A stretch of DNA of 64,000 nt, taken from assembly GCA_013398275.1 (NCBI GenBank), contig VZSE01002208.1:1-64000 (forward strand), in the 5' to 3' direction. This stretch comes from Promerops cafer (lineage: Eukaryota > Chordata > Aves > Passeriformes > Nectariniidae). The position numbers and the translations under genes were made by a program. The first letter of the stretch is position 1. Every line of letters begins with the position of its first letter. Shown here piece after piece: positions 45,501 to 59,300 of this stretch. The notes under the pieces were generated by a model. That model saw nothing but the letters and a program-made list of their open reading frames with translations, searched no databases and was not told where the DNA came from.

Positions 45501-48500
45501 TATTGTTGTTAACTATTCACCATAAGTATTCTAATGGTGTCTCTGCCTCATTCAGAATAGTGTTTGTGATAAATGTGGTGCCCAGAGAAGGTCCAAAGAT
45601 AATGGTGAAAATTAAAGACCATTTTTTTCCAGCTAATCGCATAGCCTAGGAAACTAGGATCTAATAGTTATAACTGTATCTGAGAATATTTTAGTGAGAC
45701 AAATGCATTTTTTTAACTGTCATGTCTAGCGTTGCTGCTAAACAGAGGAAGAGATAAGAGCTGTATTTTGAATACATTTTAATGGAAATCCTATGGGCTG
45801 GACTGCAGTCATCACTCAGATTAAATTGAAGTTGAGTGTGTGTGCCTGAATAGTTTTGGTCATCTATACCAATGCTGAATTCAGTATACTGAGATGATTT
45901 TGATGTAGTGAGGACTTGAGGACTGGCATGTATTCAGAGCTTCATATTCTGCTTTGACTGCCACATTCCTATCAGTATCATTGGGTGTTGAGCAATTAAA
46001 ACCAACACTTCTTGATCTGAAGTTCTGTTCCTGATTGTCATGGTAGATTTACAGTTTACTATATGCCATTCTAAAAGGTTATATCCAGGGCATGATGTCC
46101 ATTTGTAATCATCCAGAAATACAGACACTGGGATTTCTTCACAGCTGCAATAATATTACTGTAAGATGTAATGTGTTAGAGCAGTCATGTCAGCTCCATA
46201 GATCATAGAGAGTCCCTGAAACAGGATGCCAGATAAGATTCCTGATTCTGTCCCCTTAGGTTTGAGTGTGTTCAAACTTTCAAAAACCTTCCCTGGAGAA
46301 GTCTGGGGGAGAGGGAGAGTGAAAAGTAATCATTAAATTCTTTGTCCTCTTCTTTTTAATCCTATCACCTTTATTAATAAGTTTCCCAGGAGAGCTGGTA
46401 CTGTGTCCGTAATCTCTTTTTTCTTTGTGCCTTCGCTTTGCACTGTCTTCTGAAAGCTCTGTGCCTTTATTTACCTGTCTAGTTTTGGCAATTCCCTAGA
46501 ATGCCATGTGTGATTATGGTAAAAACGAGTTCAGGAGTAACTCAATATGCTCTTGGTTTTTTCTGATTGATAATTAATTTGCCCTGAACAGGAGAAAAAT
46601 ACAATCTGACTTTAAATAACTTTTACTCCCTGTTGGTTTTTAGGGAAATAGTAGATCTACATTATGGGAAAAAGTCACAGGGAAGAAAAATTGCAATTTT
46701 CCATTGCATATATAATTATTTTGCACAGCTTGTGAGAAGTGACATAGGATAGGAGAAGCTGAGTGCCAAGGCTGGTGAAAATCTCTGAATTTGTTTAAAC
46801 TTTTAGTGCCAGAAGGTCAAGCTACGAAGCAAACACTTGCTGCCCTGTCAGGTCACTCCACAGGATTCCATGCTGCTAATTTTGCTTTTAAATACCTATG
46901 ACTGATATGACTTCTCTTAGTTCTGCTTCCTAAAGGTCAGACAGACACACCATCTCCTAAGTGTTGTATAACAGGATTTCCTGAATTCTGGACCAGGCAA
47001 AAATATTTCTGGACAGTGAGAAAACACCTCTTTTTACATTTCAAAACAAGGGCTGAATTCTAGACTGGGTGAACAGAAATCTTTTCCAGAAGTAGGACTT
47101 ACATGTATGATAGTTAGAAAGAAATGCTATTGTACTTTTATCTCCCTTCCTAAACCAATGCCATTTTGAACAGATTTTGCCACTTTGGCTGTCTGGATTT
47201 GATAGTTTTGAAGTTCCTTACTTAGCAGCTCTGCCACAACAGCCATCCTTCCTCATCTCCCCAGTTTACCCCTGGTGCAATTTGATTCCTCCAAGCTGGC
47301 CAGCAAGGCCATTTGGGAGCTCTGACAACCCCTGGAACAAATGACCTTTGCAGCCAGCCCTCTGCCTAGCAAAAATAAACCCATCATAAGGATTCCAACA
47401 CCATGAAGTTTCAAGTATAATTTGCAGCATAAATTCAGACTTGGATGTGGCCTTGACTTCTTTCTCATGGTTATGACATCTGATTGTTTTTACACAGGGG
47501 CTGCAAAGTACCAGTCATTTTTTTGTCTAGAGGGTGATGTATTTAACAGTATTGTTAAAAGCTGTGTTGTATATGTATTTAACATTTGGAGAATGAGAAT
47601 AATGCCAGCTACATCTGCGCTTCTTAGCCATGTAGAAGATGTGTAACACTCCAATATAAACATAGCCATTGATATCTGGAAAATTTGTTCAAAATCTCTC
47701 CTGAGGAAATAGCAATGCACAAGAGTTAAAGGAAAGATCCACTTAGCTTAAGCAGTTCTAGTCAAATCCTTTCCAAGCACTCCAAAGAAACATTATTAAA
47801 TTCATTTAAATTTTACCTGAGCATTGGCACACTTCCACAGGCTTGTTCTGAGCCCCACTATGAATGGCTTTTGAATCTGGGAAGAACGTAGGTGTTGAAG
47901 TGGTGTTTGGATCTGCAATAGCAGCACATGTTCAGCTGTGTAAGAGAAGAGCTGGAAGGCTGAGCAGCTCAGTACTTGGTTCTCCTTGCACCAAGACATG
48001 TGGGAAGATACTTTTGTTTGAATTTACTAGTGTGAAAAGGAGGAAATATTGCTGAGATTCTGGGAGACTTCTGCCTGGAATTTGAAAGGATGATGCTCTC
48101 TGGTAGATAAAAAGCAGAAATATCAGCAAGCTCTAAAGGAATTAAGTCATCTTGTCTGGGATGAACTCAGATTTACAGTGTGGATTCATCTCTGCTTGAT
48201 GAACCCAGGGGAGCCAAGTTGAGCTAACACAGTGTAGTATCTCACCTCACAGACCAATAGGCAGAAAGGTCCTGTCTAGCATATTTCCCTTGTCTGCCTG
48301 AGGTTAAAGTGCTTTTTACCTCAGAGCTTGACAGTGAGAGTCTGTTCATGCATAAGACCCCACTCAGGCAGCACACATTTTCTGGGATGGATTACAATGG
48401 TTCCTCCTCCTTTCCACAATAAACCACTACTTGGGTTGACTATCCCTTCCCATTGCTCCCACTAGTAGCCAAGTTACATGAATTATTGTGTGACTAAGTT

Positions 48501-51258
48501 TTAAAGCTCCTTTCTGCAAGTAGGAAGGCATTTGTGATTATCTCTGACTTGGGGATATTGCTTCGTTCATTATTTAGGAGTTCTTGAGAAATCAGGCTGG
48601 AATTTCCAAATGTTTGTTGGATGAGAAGTGTGATGGCTGGTAAGGTTACTGAGGACAAAGATTGCTGCCCTAGGGAGCATCTGAGGACCTAAAGGTTAAA
48701 TCCCCACTGGCTGTAGAAGACCAACAATGAAATCCCAACAGCTATATAGTAGACCATCTTTCATAAGGCTATTGTGCAAACAAACCACTTTCACAGCAGG
48801 GTATCTTAGACTGCATTCCTCACTAGTAGCTGTTTTTGAGTGGGTTCTGTCTCCCCTTCCCCTGTGGAGGACAGGCTGAGGTGCTTTACGCCTTCACCTG
48901 AAAGTGATTGATCCTTCTATTACCACAGACTCGGAGTTATGCATTGTGCTTCTGAGGGTGCTTTTGACCCAGAGACTAGAATCTTCACACTGGACTCTTT
49001 GCCATGACAATTCTATGGTCCAGCTATGGGCAATTTGTTGATATGGATTAAATCAGCCATTTTATTAGAAGTCCCCCTTTTCAATGGTTTAATATTTTAT
49101 CCATGAAATTATTGTTTTGATTTTCCTTTAGCTCTGGCCAAGAATTAATGTATGTATAAAGTTCCAGCAAATGTATTCTGTTTTTTCTCCAAGCTGCCAA
49201 GTGTGAAAGGTTTGCCACAGGGAACAAGCAGCATGTGGTGTCTGGTCAAGGCACTGGACTGAATGCCTCAGACAACAGAAGGATGATTCCAAAGCAACAT
49301 TTAATCTTCACAATCCCCAAACTTCTGGGAAACTTAGATTTAAAATCCCTTTGCTGCAACCAACTCCCATGCCTCTCCAGAGTGGGGTCATTCCTGCTCT
49401 TACATATCTAAAGGTCTTGTGATTTGACACTGTTTGGGGTATAAACCAGCACAAAATACAGTTCATGGCTTGGTACCTCCTACAGTTTGATGTGCCTATG
49501 GTATCTTTTAATTTCACTGCTTCTTCACTGCTGCTGTAAATGCTAAAAATAAAATTTGGTTAATGTAAGACTGTATGCTGCACATACCTGATGCTGAAGC
49601 CTTTAAAATATAATTGAATAGGTTGCTGGGAGTGACTACATTGAGGTCTTACTCCTGAGGAAAATATTAATCAGCTTTCTAAGGCTGCAGACACATCACA
49701 GCCAGCTACAGTCTGATTACCTCCTTCCCAGATTTAGAGCAATCCTCAGAATGCCACGGGAGGACTGACCCTGAGGAGCTCAGTTTGGCTGCCTTGCAGC
49801 ATGCTGGAGCAGACAGTGCACCAGGAGCCTGTCATCTGCTCACCAGCTGCCAGAGACCCCCACTGCCATCTGCCTCCAGCCAGCCAAATGCCAAGGGGGA
49901 ACCGAGCCCATAGGAAGAGGCAGCCCCAAAACGTTGTGCTGTGCAGCCCTGAAAAACATTTCCTCTTAAAATCAGCTGGTGAAAGCCTTTGTGGGGAAGA
50001 CAGCACATGAATGAGCAAGGGCAAGCACTTATCAGAGGTGGTTCATAGAGATGAACTACTTGGAAGGAAAATAGTCATGAGTAACATCTTGATTTGAAAG
50101 GATGCAGAGCCTTCCCACTCTCAAGACTTAAATAAACCTCCACGGTGACACAAGTAACTGTGTTCCTGTTATGCATTATATATTTTGCTTTGGTCAATCA
50201 ATTTGGCATAATGGCACCCTCTGCTGATAACCAAAGGCTGAATTGGTCACCCTCTAACATCACAGTGGCATTGGTATCCTAATTCTGAGTTAATGGCATT
50301 TTAGGAATAGCTTGGCAGGTCAGATTGGCTAGTGGCTGTTGTCCAACTGAATCTTGGAGTTTTAGATACTGCTGCTCATACGTGTAGTATCTGTCTGTCT
50401 GATTTAACCTCTCTAGTGTTAATACAGGCCCTAGTGACTACAAGCTCCTTTCCATTTGGGGTTGAATTTTCTGTTTGGCAAGGCTGTGCAGATGATGTTA
50501 GTTTGAATGTAGCATGGATTTATCAGTACTCCCTCACTCATCCTCACACTGAAACAGTTTTTTTCTGATACAACGTCCCTCTAAACTGTCAGGTATAGCC
50601 CAAACACTTCTAACTTTATTGTTTAAGTCTGCTGCTCTAATTATAGGTGAACAATATATTTTGCTATTTGCTGGCTGTTCTCTTATAAATTGCTAGAAGA
50701 ACTCACTTCATTCAGAAGCTTGTCATTCAAAGTTTAGTCTAAAAGCAGTTTATTTGGAAACAAGGTTTCTAGATGCTCTCCTGAAATGAAGCACCACTTT
50801 TTATTTAAAAAAATAAATTGCTGAAAAAACAATGAATTCTGGCTTGTGACTGATTTATGTCATGGTGTTTCGTTCCTCTTTGAAACACCAGCAGAAGCAA
50901 GGCAAGTGCTCATCTCCTTGTTTATATTGGCCCTTCAGGCTTGGAAAGGCCTGTGAGCAGGGTAGCTAGAGGTGGCTGGGGGTGAGCTGGCAGAGCAGGG
51001 CTTGTCAAACTGTGCACATCATCAGCCAAGCAAATCCTAAAGGGATGCCCCACTCCAGCCCCTGCTGACTGAGGAAAGCTACCAGGCTGTTAAACATCCT
51101 TTAATGTCTTTAGGCTGTGCTGATGAATGTAAGATAGTTACCTATTTGACTGAAAAAGGAAAAAAAAATGCTTTTCAATGCTCATTCTGAACATATCTTG
51201 TTCCCAGTGGACTAACAAGAGCAGATAACCAGGGTCATCAGCCTATGACCAAGAAATT
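42515..51258. other. Unique sequence, no gene seen
   Basis: About 8.7 kb. Frames are at most 96 codons and none is recognisable. A poly-G run at 44699-44708 is the only notable simple repeat. Confidence 0.5.
44699..44708. repeat. Poly-G run (10 G)
   Basis: Ten consecutive G after AAATAAAA. It is a mononucleotide run, prone to length error in sequencing. Confidence 0.9.
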
Positions 51259-51473
51259 GGCTCCTTCCAAAAATGTGTATTATTCCTTGTAGTGGCTACC
51301 TCAGATTCCCTGAAAGGAAGCAGCCTGAGGCTTTGTAGGCAGACACATTTCTTGTGAAGATGCTAGACCTCATGGCAGTTTTAAGAGTCCTTTCTGTAGA
51401 GGGTCTTCTTTTATGAATTATTTAAATTGGACACAAGAATTGCAACAAAAGAATAAAATTCATTAACAATCTC
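51259..51473. repeat. Diverged 0.2-kb repeat, copy A
   Basis: It aligns by eye, in the same orientation and order, with 53128-53335. Shared blocks include TTGTAGTGG..ACCTCAG, CTGAGGCTT..TAG.CAGA, ATGGCAGT.TTAAGAGT, TTGCAACA and GAATAAAATTCA. Differences and small indels are frequent, so the pair is old. It could be an unrecognised interspersed repeat or a local tandem segmental duplication. Confidence 0.75.
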
Positions 51474-53127
51474 TCCTAATTTTTCTCTTAGCTGGATATT
51501 TCCTTACATCAGGCAGATACCTCAGCATAAGAGACAAATTGTAAAGCCTTTCCTCTTTCCCCCTCCCTCAATCTCTTCTCCCATTCCACTCAGTTGCTGA
51601 GTACTCAGATCTGTTTCCCCCTTCCAGGATGAAAAGGGCAAGGTTTAACCTATGAATTTTGCTGAATGTAAAATGAAAGTCATTCGTGTGTGAAGAGCAG
51701 CCATATGATATGTAAATCACAAAATCACAAACCATGTAGGGCAGCCTGAATTTGTCATGGCTTTGGAACCAGGGTGAGATTTCAGTAGCTGGGAGGAGAA
51801 GAACAGATGACCGTCAGTCCCAAAAGGAGTGTGTGTCACCAGTTTGGTCCAGGGGACAGAGATGCCAGCCAAGCTGCAGCAGAGGAGGGGGGTGAAGGCA
51901 GGAGTGGATCTGGGTCACAGAGACAGCTTGGAGAGGTGAAGGCCTTATTAATCTGTTTTACAGGCGTTCAAAGAAGTGGAAATTCAAGAGCAAACGTGCC
52001 AATATTGCAACTAACCCATGTTCCTGTTCTTCTTTCATAGGTTGTTGGTTGGTTGTAGCATTATAAAGTCTTTGTGTGCTTATGTGGATAAGGGCTCACT
52101 AAATGTCTCATGCAGGGATTGCACACCTAAGTAGGGGAGGGTGGCAATCCAAAGCAGACACATTTCCATATCTGAGTACAAATCTCTTGCATAGAAACAT
52201 TAATCTCTCTTTACCAGTCACAGAATTTGTACAAGTGAGTGTCCATCTCAGAATGGCACATATTTTTAGCTTATCAAACATTCACAAACAGCAGAATATA
52301 CATTTAAGGCAGCTTTAATAAGAGGCTTAGCCAAACAGTTGCCATTTTTAGGGTGAGTCCTTTCAAATTCTATGAGTTGACAGTATCTCTAGTCCCACTT
52401 GTTGAGATAATGAGGAATTTTACTGAAATTGGTTCAGTTAGTATGCTGAAAACAAGCACCAACAAGTATTCATACTCTCCACTCCTTCTCTCTTTCTTCT
52501 TCTTTCTGAAAACAAACTAAGCAAAAAGCCCTCCTAGATATTTTTAAGTACTGTTAATATTTATAGAAGATGAACAAGCCTCAACATTGCCCATACTGAG
52601 TAAGTGTTAGAGTCTTGGCTGCTATTTGCAAATATTTTTTACTGCTCTCTGAGTCGCCATAAATGCCCTAATTTTCCAAGGCCCCTGTTTCTCAAAGCTC
52701 CAGCTGATGCTCAAAGCAGGGGTGCACTGCCTTGTACATCTGAGAAGCAGGTTATTTATTCAGACAATTTCAACAGTGACACATACCAGATGAGCTAATT
52801 TGTTTAACATGTTTTAGACATCCAAGGTAGCTGATGAGCTCGCTCTCTGGCCACCATCAACTTTGTCCTTGGAAAGGCAGTAAAGGCTCCTACAGCAGTA
52901 TGTGGAAAAATGATATAACTCTGCTCACAGTCAGGCTCCACGTTTTGATACCCATCTTGGAGAAGAGGATGGGAATGGAGGCACTGTGCCTCAGGCTGCT
53001 CAAGTGTTCATAGCCAGGCACTGCCCATATTCCTTCTACAGGGCTTGCAGAAGAGAGAAGGAGAGGGAAAGGCCCCACAACCAAAATCTGTTTCCAAAGA
53101 TCTGGTTATATAGATTGACCTGGCAAT
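51474..53127. other. Unique sequence between the two diverged repeat copies
   Basis: About 1.65 kb with no recognisable gene. It shows no obvious internal repeat. Confidence 0.5.
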
Positions 53128-53335
53128 GGCTTCCTCCAAATATACATATTAATCTTTGTAGTGGTCACCTCAGCTTGCCTGACAATAAGAGATCTGAGGC
53201 TTAATAGCCAGATGTGTTTCTAGAGATGATACCAGAGCTAATGGCAGTCTTAAGAGTACTTTCAGAGTGGGCCCTGCTTTCTACACTGAGTTGCACACAC
53301 AGTTGCAACAGTGGAATAAAATTCACGACTAGTCT
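53128..53335. repeat. Diverged 0.2-kb repeat, copy B
   Basis: Partner of 51259-51473 at a distance of about 1.87 kb in direct orientation. Similarity begins at GGCTTCCTCCAAA and ends near GAATAAAATTCACGACTAGTCT. Flanks do not match beyond a few bases. Confidence 0.75.
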
Positions 53336-56300
53336 TTTTTCATCTTACCACCACCACAGTTCCTAGAGACAGAGCCATCTGTGTCTAGATATGTTGGTTG
53401 GACGTGCAGAAACATCCACATATTAAGTAGTGTGGGATCAAATGGAAGGCAGATAATAAAATCCCTCTGAAAAGAAACAGCCTGTCAGTGATGGAACAGT
53501 TTTAAAGCTCCCTGTAACTGTACTGAACAAAGAAAATGCCTCCAAGATATTTTCATCCAGCTTCTGATAAGATAGCATGCTGTGTGCTATGTTCAAAAGG
53601 ATAATGTTTTCTCCCAAGTCAGCTTTTGCTGAGGAAAATAGTTCCTTCCATTTTTTTCTTGGAGCAGCTCAGATGGAAGGAATGAGATTTTAGCAAGTCT
53701 GCAGAAAAGGGTGGGGTGTCCTAAAGAGAATGCTAAAATGGAAAAATTGACTCCCTTATATTGAAATGATTCCATTATCATTTGGATATAACTTGACAAA
53801 TTCCTTCTGTTTTCATAATCCTGGGAATTGTAAAATTTCTCACTGTAAAGGAGAGAATTGTAAGACAGAGTTCCCTGAAAATCCTAGAAAGGTCTTCACA
53901 GTAAATGTAAGCAAAACATGGCTGTAGGTTTTAAATTCTGACTTTTATTTGAAGGGGAAAAAAAGGGTCACCCAAGGGATTTCTCATCTTTCCACTCTGG
54001 AATAAGTAATTCTTTGGTGGGCCCAATTTTTCTAAAGCATCAGCTAGAGTAGGAACAATTAGGTCTGTCTGTTTTCATACTGAGCATTAATTATAGCCTC
54101 CCTCTTCTGATCATGGTTGCCTTTGTCACCAGAATTGTGTAGATGTGTAGGAAAGAAATTGTAATTCCTGTCTTCATGTTACCCACTTGGGAGGTGTGTC
54201 TTTCTGTGTAGTGACAGCGGATGGGAGCCACATCTGGTGGCAATGGCTCTGAGGGATGCCCATAGCAGGAACTGAGAAGAGGTCCAGCCTGTAGAGAAGC
54301 CTCCCCACTTCTGCAGACATTTTAATCTCCTATGGGTTTGGGGGTCAGTGGGACCTAGCTGGTAGTATACAGTTTTGCTCTTCAGCTCTACAAACGCTTC
54401 TGTTAATGCTGGTTTCATCAACAGCATCTCATGTTGACTGCCTCCCTTATTACTTCTTCCCAGTAGGATTTCTGAGAGCTGCTTACACCAAACTCAAAAC
54501 AATATAAAATACTTTAGTCTCAATGATAGAAGGAATACCATGTACTTCTTCAGGGGCCGAGAGTCTAAGGACCAATCCTTCATTGCTTGATACATAATTA
54601 TTTTTCATTCTTTTCAAATGCAGCAAAATTCAAGTCTTCAGAGAGAAGAATTGTGTAATTAAGAAGCTTTGAAGTGGGGTATAAATGAGAAGCCAGAAAT
54701 CATAAGTATTTCAGTGCAAGCCCCATAACAAAGAGCCATGTGGGAAAATTATATGCTGGTCTAAGGCTTCATGTAGCACTTGCATGTGGCCAAGCTCTAA
54801 GCATTCTCAAGAAACAGGGAGAGATATAGGGAGTGAAAATCTTTAGTTTTGTCCAGTAGTTCCTCATCAGTCCAGAAGGAAATCCAGTCTGGCCTTGTTC
54901 TTTGATTAGTACTTTGGATTTACCTATGTGAATTCTCTTCTGTGCAGCAGCAGAAGCAGCAGTGGTTCTCACTCTTGTTATGTATAAGTAGTGCCAACAG
55001 TATCTGCTGCCACTTCGGGCTTCTTTTGCATTGGTATCTGTCTTCTTAAATCAGACACACGTTGAGAATCCCAAGCAGTAGTTGCTAACGCAGCCTGTTA
55101 GGCAAAATGCAGAAACAGCTGTAAGCAAAACGATGGAAGGAATTACCACAAGCAGACTCCAGTGTGAGCCAACCTGCAGCCATATGTGCATGTGAGCGAG
55201 GCATCACTGTGGGTTTCAGGCAGCCCTCCCAGGTGCAGCGCTTGTCTTCCCATCGAATGGATCCACAATCAATAAACCACAAGAGAAATAGAAGCTAACT
55301 TTCATTTGTGTGTTGGTGTCATGGAGGATACAGCTGGTGCAGCAGAGAAAAATAACAGACTCCGGAAACTGGCAAAGCAGATGTGATTTCCTGCTAATAA
55401 AGTGAGGCCTCTGGAGTGGTAGGAGCCAAGGAGGAGCTGGCAGAGACAGTATCTCCCCTGAGGGCTCAAGGAGTACAGCTTCCATTGCAACTCAATCTTG
55501 CCACCTCAGTGCTTTGCTCCTTAGCAGCCAACTTCATTAGCAGTGAGAGATATCCCATGGTGTTTCACTGCCTTCTGAAACAGGTTGTTCAGCACACCTC
55601 TAGCCTTTGGAGTGGTGGAAAAGTTACAAGTTTCAGGATCAATTCTCTGAAAACCGGTGGATGACAAAACTGTTAGCACATCCCTAGCATACTGAAGCCC
55701 ACGACAGCCCTTTCCCTGGAGCCAGCAGTAGCCAGGGACAACTTTCTGGCTGCATGGACTGGGTGGCTTGTACCCATTGTATTAGTCTGAAGAGAGCTGT
55801 GCTTATAAGAAAGCACAGTTTAGATATGATAAGAAAAGATGTGACTGGGCCATGTTTCTGTGCCAGTCAGGAGAGCTCTGCTGCCTCACCTGGCCACACA
55901 TGAACAAAGAGCCCTGGGAGCCTGTGAAGGAGCTCCAGGATGCCTCCTCTCAAAGGTGACAACAGTGATAGCCCTCAGCAAACTTCTTGCCATGGGAAAA
56001 TGTTCACAGCCAAATGGGAAATTAGTTTATCTGCCTAAGACACTACTATGGTTAGAAACTGAATTGCTTTACCTGCTTCTCTCTCTCCATCTCTTACCCT
56101 TTGACATTAAATGGAGATTATTGTTGTACTTTGAAGCACTCCATGTGTGTCACTTGTAACTGACCAACCAAGAGGAATCACAGTCCTGGGCTGTATCCCA
56201 AAGTCTTAGCCATTTTAGTCCAGAGTTACAGATACCAAAAACAAGGGAGACATGTCTGTCTTTCCCCATTAGCTACCATTTCCACTTTTCCTCTCCTTAA

Positions 56301-59300
56301 ACCAGTTTATTCATCTAAACTATTCACAAGTTAATTGCTATTGATGTCTTGATGTCTTCTACTGTCCAAGTGATGGTACATCTCCTTTTTGGGTAAATCA
56401 AACTGAGCAGTTTTCCAGGCCCTGGGCATCTGGTTCCTGCTGTGCTCGGACCTACTGAGCCATGGCTCTTGTCCACCCAGGGGCCTCAGTCGTCTTGTTA
56501 CTCAGGATGAGAATATTCAGGAAATACTTCAGCATCTATAATTTGTACTGCTTACTTGATCATCTCACCCATTCAGTGCTTTTCTTCTCTCACCTGTTCT
56601 CCCAAATCCTTTCATGATCCCCATGTATATGGATCTCCTGTACCTTCCAGCAAACATCCATATATCTACGTTACTTGTTTTTTAACAATAAGTTGAGGAA
56701 CTTTCTCATTTTTCATCAACCTTAGGTCATATTTTTTCCAAATAAAATCAAGCAGATGGCAGTACTGTGCTTTTTTAATTTGTTTGTTCTGCTTCCTGCC
56801 AAGAGTGAGATCTGGAGTGACACAGATTAGATGTAGGTTGGGTTCAAGAGCATCTGCATGTCCCCTTCAGGATGGAGCAAAACTGGCAGGATAAATGTTA
56901 GCGGTGCAGTTTGTGTGTATGTCAGGTAATCCATCCTTTTTGTGAGCAGTGAGAAGATGCCTGTTTAGGGACCTATGCTTTGAATTCCTTGATATAAGCA
57001 CTTAATTACGCTGATCAACTCTCCTTCACCAAAACCAGAGCACATGACAAGCTTGGGAAGAGGTGCCATGCCATTAGGACTGTTTAAACCAGTTCAGAGC
57101 TGAAATTTGATTTCAGAAAGTTCTGTTCAAACCTAACCTTAAAGAAAGCACTTCTTTGGTTTGGGCATAGGGAAGCTATATGTATATGTGGCTCAAAGAC
57201 CACAAAAACAAATCACTTAGCATGCACCTCTCATCCCTATCTTCTAACCCTAGAAGATTTTAGAACAGTCTGGACAATTGTAGCTTTCGGACATTTTAGA
57301 GAAGGACCCCTGAATAACACAAAAATTGCAGAAAAATGCATCATATAAGCAAAAAAATGGCCTCTCCTATTTTCCAGTAAGTCTGAGTAAAACCCTTAAA
57401 TTCCTTACCCCTGCTCCCTTGAATGTTAAATAGTAGTCAGATAGGCTGCAACTGGTCTGAGTGGAAGGATAGAAACTGAAAGAATAGCACTGGAAAGGTG
57501 ATTAACTGAACACTTGTTCTGAAAACTCACTCATTATTTTAAAGAAGTGCAAGAGACAGTAATTTTAAAGTGCCAAGAGTTATGGGTGGGTAGCAGAAAA
57601 TCATGAAGATAAAGTAAGCCAACAGAACAGCAATTGATAAATAACAGATACAACACATTGAAGAATAACTTGCAAAATATGGTTACTTTAAGCTTAGGTC
57701 TTGTTAAGAAAGAGATTATTTTGGTGATTTGGCATGTGATGAATTAGAAGAGTTCTCTTGACGAGCACCCCAAGCCAAGTGGCTGGCAGGTGAGAGATGA
57801 GACAGGCCTGTCTTCAACTACTGATTGACTCTATATAGAAACAGTATTTTAGGTGTATGAAGTTTCATTTGGCTGCTGTGCACAGACATGCTGTGTGTCA
57901 GTTGTACAAACTGGGTCAGGATGGGTGTTTACACAAGGGCAGGATTTCAGAGGTCATGCTTCCCACAGAACAAGGCCATTATCTCAGTTTCTGGTACAAG
58001 GCTAAAAATGGTCTAGTAGGTGTCAAATGTTAGGTCCCTGAGGTCAGGAAATGAGGCTCAGCAACAGCTGGAATAGGTTGCATATAGATTAGAGACCTCC
58101 AGGTTTTCTCTCCATCACATATGTCAAAATGCCCTTACACAAAGCCTAAAAAATGGGTCCTTCTCTGAGGTATTGCCTATTTTAAAACAATATTTTCTAA
58201 TCTGATAGAGCTGCCGTCTGTCCTATCTGCTGAGTCTGCTGCTGAGAAGTGCACTTTACTTCTACTGACTGCCAGCAGCTCTTTTGCAAACTGCTGACTC
58301 CCAAACTCTAGCCAGCTCCATGTGGCAAATCTGCAAAACCAGTGACGGTGAACAAGTTCTTCTGAGGCCACCACTCAGTCTGCAGCACCTCGTGACAGGT
58401 GGCCAGACAGAAGGACCTGGCTCTTGGTCATCAGTTCGGAGACCTGGGAAGCAAGAAGAGTGATGATCACAAACTTTTTTGTCTCAAAATTACAGTATCC
58501 CAGAACACCAATTTAATAGTCACTTGTCAAAACTATGGCTTTGTTGCTTTTGGCCTGCCAAGCCTGGTGTTTCGGTTTTGGTTCTTTTTAAGGAATAGAC
58601 AGAAAATGCACCTGCACTGCCAAGCACTAGGAAGGTTCAAAATGGTTGTGGAGAGCCTAGCTCATGTGCATCCATGCATAACCCCCAAATGTAAAAATTA
58701 TGTACTGGACAGTGTGTGTGAAATACCAGACCTCCCTCTAGGGCTGGCAGTGTGGTTCCAAGACTGTCAATGTCTTCAGAAACCACAGCCATCACAAATG
58801 CCCCATTAGTAAAGGGTTAGCTGGTCCCACAGCTGTCACCGCGAGCGCCTCTCCTGGGTTCCCTCTACAAAGGATTCTCTTGCCAACACCAGTCTTTCAT
58901 GGAGAAGGGGACAGTGGGGTGGCAGGACCATCTGCTTAGTTTCAAAGAACCAAATCAGGGCCAGAAAGTAATTACAAGTGTGTTACAGGGAAGATGTAGC
59001 ATAGGGCCATTTTGCAACTCCCTGGAGAGAGAGTGGACCATGCTGTGCTTATAGATACACTGAAATTCGAAGAGCTTTATCTTCAGCGATGATACTCGGA
59101 GCTTACGCTGTCTGAAAAAGGTAAATATAACTTCAGTCTCTACAGCATTCTGTGGTGACATTGAAGATATCACTTTCTGTATGCGTATGTAAAGCTGTAC
59201 AAAACCTTCACAATGAAAATGCAATGTACAAACTATTATAGCAACAGAAATTAAAGCCTGGATATTTAAAACTCTACGTCAAAATGCAGGATCACAAAAG

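Noticed and set aside
58399..58809. 136-codon frame (+) as a gene or retropseudogene
   Set aside because: The peptide is not recognisable, there is no poly-A tail or target-site duplication, and the start context is unremarkable.
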